From positions 45,816,501 through 45,880,500 of the forward strand of contig CM077596.1 in assembly GCA_039654915.1 (NCBI GenBank): a stretch of 64,000 bases of DNA. The letters run 5' to 3'. A program made the position numbers and the translations under genes. This document shows, piece after piece, positions 58,972-64,000 of this stretch. Position 1 is the stretch's first letter. Every line of letters starts with the position of its first letter. Below the pieces are notes generated by a model that ran no database searches, was not told where the DNA came from, and worked only from the letters and a program-made list of their open reading frames with translations. This DNA comes from Aquilaria yunnanensis (lineage: Eukaryota; Streptophyta; Magnoliopsida; Malvales; Thymelaeaceae).

Positions 58972-60079
58972 TCTTCATTGGGTTGAAAGTTGAAGTGAAA
59001 ACTAAAATATAACCATTTGCAAAGCAGGTGCCCCACGTCAAGGCAATAGGGGTAAGATTAGTTCGATTTGTAACATCTCTAACAGCCGAGATGCTTGGTA
59101 TGTTGGTTCGTGAGTACTTATCTACTTTCATTGCTCTTGCCTGATCAACTTTAACACTTACTGCTTCCAAATTCAATCTTGTTGAATTGGGGACCCTGCC
59201 CATAGCAAAATGTATGTACAACATCTGCCATCAACTCTTAGCCATGATCATCAGTCACTTTTATACCATTCTCTATTTTAATCAATGTTTTCAAATTTGT
59301 CCTTGGATGCAAATTAATGCCTCACCCTTCCAAACTTTTTTGGCGACCACAACCCTAATCTCCTCATTAAAACCTTTCAATAGAAGTTCCTTTCTGTAAA
59401 AAAGATCTATAGTAGCACATATCCTTCGCCATATTGAAGTAAATTCGATAGCAATATACCCTCCTCCAAGAATAACAGCATGCTTAGGTAACTTCTCCAA
59501 ACTCAATGCTTCATCAGAGGTTATACCCAAGCCCTGCCCAGAAATAGAGGGATGCTAGGCCCGGCTACCGGTTACGATCAGTATGTGCTTTGCTAAGTTG
59601 GGCAATTTAGTACCTAGGACCTCAACTTTATTTGGACCAACAATCCTTTCATCCCTTCAAATAATTTAACCCCAGTATTTGACAACAGTTGCTTGTAAAT
59701 TCCATTCAACCGGAGTATTGCATCTGTTTTTTTCTGTAGAAGCTTCTTCCAGTTAAAGTCAACTTTCTCACGCACCTCCCTTCCATGAGCCCTTGCATCC
59801 TCAATTTCACCTCGAAAAGTTTCTTTATACACCAAAACCTTTTTTGGTACACAACCACGAATAACACACGTCCCACCAACTCTACCAATTATTTCTGAGC
59901 TGGTTGGATGAAAAGGAAGTTCACATATTACATCCTTATTCACTCTATAGTGGGCAAAGAACCTAGAAGCTCGAACATCTCCTCTCCTAGCGCCGATGAC
60001 AAACAAGTCAAAGTCATATTGAGCCTCTCCCTTATTAGACTGGCTTAGTTCCCCCATTAATGTGCATCTTCGTCGCCAT
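58972..60079 (-). pseudogene. Glutathione reductase retro-pseudogene, N-terminal and middle part
   Basis: It starts at ATG 60077-60079 (MATKM...). An extra G in a G-run near 60053-60057 then shifts the frame. From there 147 codons read straight through. They contain the FAD-binding start ([17 protein letters not shown], where Gly residues of GxGxxG are lost) and the redox disulfide [13 protein letters not shown] (Cys codons about 59866 and 59851). Further on are [28 protein letters not shown] (59530-59445), a substrate-domain part and [15 protein letters not shown]. Then about 40 residues are missing before [12 protein letters not shown]. Plant glutathione reductase genes have many introns and none are present, so this is a processed copy. 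The Copia element splits it. Confidence 0.88.
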
Positions 60080-60250
60080 GATCACAGAAAATCACTAAAG
60101 CTACTTAAAGCTGGAAAAGGAAGCAGAAACGATGATGGGGCTAGGGTTTGGAATAGAAAATGGAAACTACGATGGAGAAAGAGCCACGATAGCGCAACTG
60201 TGGGTTGTTGTTATGAATTTGACTGGTCGAGGAGGTCAATGGGTGGACTG
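60080..60250 (-). other. Retained 5' UTR-like sequence of the glutathione reductase copy
   Basis: Read on the minus strand this is pyrimidine-rich and contains CCAAACCCTAGCCCC and CATCATCGTTTCTGCTTCC just before the start codon, as in a plant mRNA leader. It supports a processed, mRNA-derived origin. Its outer edge is uncertain. Confidence 0.5.
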
Positions 60251-60699
60251 GACTCCTGGTTTATTTTTCTTTTTCTTAGTATGTTTAATTAAAAAATTCA
60301 TATCAATTTTCCTCGTACATATTTAGGCTATTTAGCATTATTAGTGAAATTGTAAAATTGAGCTAATTCCTATTGGTAAAGTTTCCAGATTTGGGAGTAC
60401 TAACAATTTTTACGATCCTTAAACCAGTAAATCTCAAATTAAAGAACCATAAACAAACCAAAACAAGCTATGTTTTAATTTATTCTTCATAGAAAAAAAT
60501 ATTTTTCAAGTATTTTTCAAGTTTCTTAAATTGTATGGTCATAATAAATGTACAATTTAGATAGTAACCAATATAATGAAAATTATAAATTTTTAAATCT
60601 TTGCCGACAATATATTTTTTGTTGATTTAGTAAAATTTGGGTCTTATTAGGTTTAGTCATCGGGTCATTTCAAGTTCAAGTCAAGTCGGACTCAGGTTT
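60251..60699. other. Gene-free stretch
   Basis: AT-rich DNA with no supported gene or element. Confidence 0.4.
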
Positions 60700-61376
60700 T
60701 GTAACGGCTCTATTAATTATATCTTGCATTACTGAGGTAGCCTTAGTTATTTTAGTAATTTATATACTTAGACTATTTATTGCAATTAATGTCTCAGTTT
60801 AATGAAGTATAGTAGCTTAAAGAGGACCAAAATTGGTCATTTAATCAAATCGGGCCAAGAGGGGTATTTTGGTCATTTTCACATTGTGACCTATTTTTAT
60901 TGCACAATTAGACAAAGTATGGGAAAATATTGCATACGAGGAGTCATAGTTTCTTATGATTGCCGCTATATCCTCGTGACATTGTGATTTGATTATGTTG
61001 CCCTTAGGCAGTTTAAAATGGAACATAATTTTTTTTTTATGATTTAGTTGCATGATTCAGAAAGATTGGGGACTAAATTGTGTGATAAGTCAATGATGGA
61101 ATTGGTCCTAAAATTTTAGCTTTGTTGCACCAAAGGACTAAGAGTCAAAGATTGTGTACTTGACCCTTAACATACGCAAAACATATGCTAGCTTAATATT
61201 TAAGCTAATTATTGGTCAACACATTACAAAACTTCACCCTCAACACTAGCCAAGCCTAAATCCTCTCCTATTTTGAACCACAATGGCTAAGGTTAGCCAA
61301 GCTTAATCCAACCAAATTCAAGAACAATTAAGCAAGATTTTGAAGAAACATCAATTATGGAGCAATCCTGAGCTTG
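60700..61376 (+). mobile_element. Possible 5' part of a Tekay-like LTR, truncated
   Basis: It starts TGTAACGGCTCTATTAATT and carries GGGGTATTTTGGTCATTTT (60858-60880), like the early part of the other Gypsy LTRs in this window. It stops abruptly at the LTR starting at 61377, which may have inserted into it. Evidence is similarity of short blocks only. Confidence 0.3.
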
Positions 61377-61658
61377 TGTGGCAACGTGCGGGACTTTTTC
61401 GGGAGTCGCCACCAATCGGTTTTTCTTAGGTCGATTGGATACCTAAAATATGGTCTGTGAGAGTTCGGGGATCGGGAGTACGGTTACGTTAAAACAACTT
61501 TGTTAAAACGCCAAAAAATTGGCACCTTAGTTGATTTTAATTTTGTTTTGCTTTGCTTTTAAATAATTTTCAGTTAATTTTCAAAATTAGAAATTTTAAC
61601 TGGATTAGTCGAAATGTGGATTTTTTTTAAATTAATTAATTTGTATGAAATTTTATAC

Positions 61659-61698
61659 TTCCGAACCATGGACTCTGCCGAGTCATTTGGACACGGAA
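61659..61698. repeat. 40-nt hairpin, copy 1
   Basis: Pairs TTCCG with CGGAA, CCA with TGG, and GACTC with GAGTC around a TGCC loop. The next copy starts 48 bases later. Confidence 0.8.
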
Positions 61699-61706
61699 GA
61701 TTTTGA

Positions 61707-61746
61707 TTCCGAACCATGGACTCTTCCGAGTCATTTGGACACGGAA
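61707..61746. repeat. 40-nt hairpin, copy 2
   Basis: Same stems as copy 1, with a TTCC loop. Confidence 0.8.
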
Positions 61747-61836
61747 TTTGGTGAACTTTTAAATAATTTAATCCATATTGTAAATATTGATTTTTTATCT
61801 TTGTATTTATTTAATTTATTTAGTAAAAAAAAAGTT

Positions 61837-61876
61837 TTCCAAACCGTAGATCCTGCCGGATCATCCGGATATGGAA
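61837..61876. repeat. 40-nt hairpin, copy 3
   Basis: Stems TTCCA/TGGAA, CCG/CGG and GATCC/GGATC around TGCC. All three stems are kept by paired changes relative to copies 1 and 2. Confidence 0.8.
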
Positions 61877-62202
61877 ATTAATTTTTTATAATTAATTATT
61901 ACATTCTTACTTATTATAGAATTAATTGTTAGTTTAATTACTAATTCGTAATTCTTTTTGTTTATGAAATTTTTAGATTTATTAATAATCTAAAAATTTT
62001 ATTTATTTATTTATTTATTTTTTCTTTTGATTTTATCTTTCCTTTCTTTCTTTTCTTTTCTTTTTCTTATCTTTCTTTTCTTTTTTTTTTTATTAATTTT
62101 TCTTGTTTAATGAAGGATATTTATTATTTAAAGAATTACTTAAAAAAAAGTAATTAATTTTTTTAATAAGAAGTTAATTCAAAAAAAAATTTTGATCATG
62201 GT

Positions 62203-62290
62203 ACGGGGCGTTGTTACTCAGCCAGACCCTCTTCACCAGGTGAAGCAGCTCAAAAGCGGGCACGAGACAGTTTCCAGCCAATATACCATG
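62203..62290. other. GC-rich island inside the AT-rich LTR
   Basis: About 85 bases of normal base composition (GTACGGGGCGTTGTTAC to GACAGTTTCCAGCC) amid over 2 kb of AT-rich DNA. It includes the palindrome TTCACC-A-GGTGAA. It may be a preserved functional part of the LTR. Confidence 0.5.
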
Positions 62291-62780
62291 AACTAAAAAT
62301 TTTTAGACTTAACAACATGACTTAGATTTATTTTATGTTTTTTTTATTTAATTAAAATTTTATTTATTCAATGATGAAGGCAAAATTCATATGTATTTTT
62401 CAAAAATAGAACAAAAGTCTTAATTTTTTTTTGAATGAATTAAGCAAAAATGATTATTCAAGAAAAGAAACTAAAAAAAAAATTTTATGTATATTTTAAA
62501 CATAAAGGAAAATTTTTTATATTTATATGTTTTGTTTTTTGATAAAAAAAATTAACTAAAAAGAAGTGATTATTTAACAAGGATCTTAAAAAAAATAAAA
62601 TTTATATGTATATTTTAAAAAAATAAAGGAAAGTTTTGATATTTATATTTCATTTTTTACGTTTTTTTTGTTTGATAAATAATTTTAATTAATAAGTCTA
62701 AGATATTTAAGAGATAATTTAATCCTTTTGAATTTATTCTACTTTTGAAATAATTTGCTAAGATTTTTATAAAGGAAACA

Positions 62781-63130
62781 AAAAGTTATATCTTTTCATT
62801 ATTTTAAAAGAAATAAGCAAAATATTACTGAATAAAATATTAGCCCAAAAATTTTACTTTTATCATTATTTTTATTACTAAAAAAAAGTCATATTTTATT
62901 ATTTTAAAAGAAATAAGTAAAATGTTACTGAATAAAATATTAACCCAAAAATTTTACCCTTTTTTGTTCTTTTTATTAATAAAGAAAACTAAAAAGTTAT
63001 ATTATAAAAATAAGTAAAATATTACTGAAAAATATTAACCCAAAAATTTTACTCTTTTTATTCTTTTTTATTAATAAAGAAAACTAAAAATTTATATTTT
63101 ATTATTTTAATAAATAATTAATATATTAAT
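62781..63130. repeat. Tandem repeat, about 95-107-bp units
   Basis: Four diverging copies start near 62781, 62884, 62990 and 63085. Each opens AAAGTTATAT or similar and contains AATATTACTG(A)ATAAA and TATTAACCCAAAAATTTTAC. Confidence 0.7.
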
Positions 63131-63188
63131 CCAAAGTTTTTTATTTTTAATAAAGAAAAATTTATTTATATATTTTATTTAAAAATAT

Positions 63189-63228
63189 TTCCAAGCCATG
63201 AATCCTGGCGAATCATTTGGTCATGGAG
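63189..63228. repeat. 40-nt hairpin, copy 4 (decayed)
   Basis: The outer stem TTCCA/TGGAG has one wobble and the middle stem CCA/TGG is kept. Only three of five inner pairs remain. Confidence 0.65.
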
Positions 63229-63599
63229 TTTTAATTTTTATTAAATTTTAATTATTTAATTAATTATTAGTTTTAATTATAATTTTATTGGATTTTTCTT
63301 GAATTTTAAATTTTAAAGATCATTATTTTAAAGATATGTTTAAAAAAAATTGATTTGTATATTTTTAGAATTATTTAATTATTTCTATTTATTAATTTTA
63401 ACAAAAAGGAATAAAAAGTCAACTTTGTTATCTTTAAAGAAATAATAAAAATAATTGGCTTTTAAAAATGATTTTTATTAGCCTTAATAATTAATTACAA
63501 AATAATCTTCTTTTAATTTTCATTTATTTATTTATTAGTAAAGGGTAAAGGTGAATTAAATAAAAAAATAAAGTGGGGCTTTTTGGCCATCCACTTTAA

Positions 63600-64000
63600 A
63601 AATAAATAATAATAAAGGTTAGCAAAATTAATTAAATTAATTAACAAAAATAATAAAAATTAGCCAAGTTTAATTAAATTAATTGTTAACAACAATAATA
63701 AAAGTTAGCCAAGTTAATTAATTGATTAACAACAATAATAAAAAGTTAGTCAAGTTAATTAATTAACAACAATAATAAAAGTTAGCCAAGTTAATTAATT
63801 AATAACAGTAATAAAAGTTAGCCAAATTAATTAATTGTTAATTAACCAAATTAATTAAATTAATTAATTAACAACAATAATAAAAAGTTAGAAGTTAATT
63901 AACTGTTAACAATAATAAAAGTTAGCCAAATTAATTAATTGTTAATTAACCAAGTTAATTAAATTAATTAATTAACAACAATAATAAAAGTTAGCCAAAT
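63600..64000. repeat. AT-rich minisatellite
   Basis: About nine irregular units built from AACAACAATAATAAAAGTTAGCC and (AAG)TTAATTAATTAATT blocks, continuing past the window end. Confidence 0.8.

Larger units (their letters stand above)
61377..64000. mobile_element. Long AT-rich LTR running off the window
   Basis: It begins TGTGGCAACGTGCGGG, matching (inverted) the end of the 236-bp solo LTR at 15540-15775 over about 130 bp, including the hairpin CCAATCG/CGATTGG (61412-61438). The rest is over 2.4 kb of very AT-rich sequence with four 40-nt hairpins, a ~100-bp tandem repeat, a minisatellite and one GC-rich island. GCTTG (61372-61376) is the likely left target duplication. Its partner would lie beyond the window. 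No coding region is seen. The retrotransposon lineage is not determined. Confidence 0.65.

Noticed and set aside
61645..61881. Open frame with the repeated peptide SEPWTLPSHLDTE
   Set aside because: The repeat arises because two 40-nt hairpin copies are spaced 48 bases apart, a multiple of three. The third copy does not keep the peptide but does keep the stem, so structure explains it better than coding.
63600..64000. Regular repeats resembling an array
   Set aside because: Units are irregular and spacers are also repetitive. It is an AT-rich minisatellite, not a CRISPR array, and this is plant DNA.

Overview
This is nuclear DNA of a flowering plant, almost certainly a eudicot. It is AT-rich and mostly transposable elements, and I see one gene that looks intact. 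That gene is a four-exon WUSCHEL-related homeobox gene on the minus strand (22013-24192). Its homeodomain, WUS-box and C-terminal box place it in the WOX1/MAEWEST/STENOFOLIA group, which controls leaf-blade outgrowth. I see no rRNA, tRNA or CRISPR array and no bacterial-style operon. The species cannot be named from the sequence.

Layout, left to right. 1-10821: a complete 9.7-kb Ty3/Gypsy chromovirus (minus strand, Tekay/Del-like) with 2,419-bp LTRs and a CCTAT target duplication, inserted into a LINE-type RNase H remnant. Its gag-pol is one reading frame broken only by point stops. 10.8-21.9 kb: small DNA elements. These are three Mutator-like elements with long terminal inverted repeats (one with a clean 9-bp duplication), a 537-bp hAT-like element (8-bp duplication) nested in one of them, a 236-bp solo LTR, and Stowaway-like MITEs. 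22.0-24.2 kb: WOX1. 24.2-27.4 kb: its upstream region with a SINE-like piece and a MITE.

27.4-40.3 kb: an old Ty3/Gypsy element of the Tat type on the minus strand. A spliced, now broken extra gene lies in antisense between pol and the 3' LTR, with its own TATA box. Two solo LTRs of other families have landed in this element. 40.3-52.3 kb: a mariner transposase fossil, a LINE zinc-finger fragment, a probable solo LTR, a further Mutator-like element, a MITE, and open frames I do not recognise. 52.3-60.2 kb: an intronless glutathione reductase pseudogene (minus strand) split by a Ty1/Copia element with 180-bp LTRs and a TCTTC duplication. That Copia element carries a 1.5-kb solo LTR with an ATTAA duplication.

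61.4-64.0 kb: the start of a long AT-rich LTR running off the window. It is related to the 236-bp solo LTR. It carries four copies of a 40-nt three-part hairpin whose base changes are largely compensatory, tandem repeats, and a short GC-rich island. Together the region is a stack of insertions whose relative order can be read from nesting and target duplications, beside one developmental gene.
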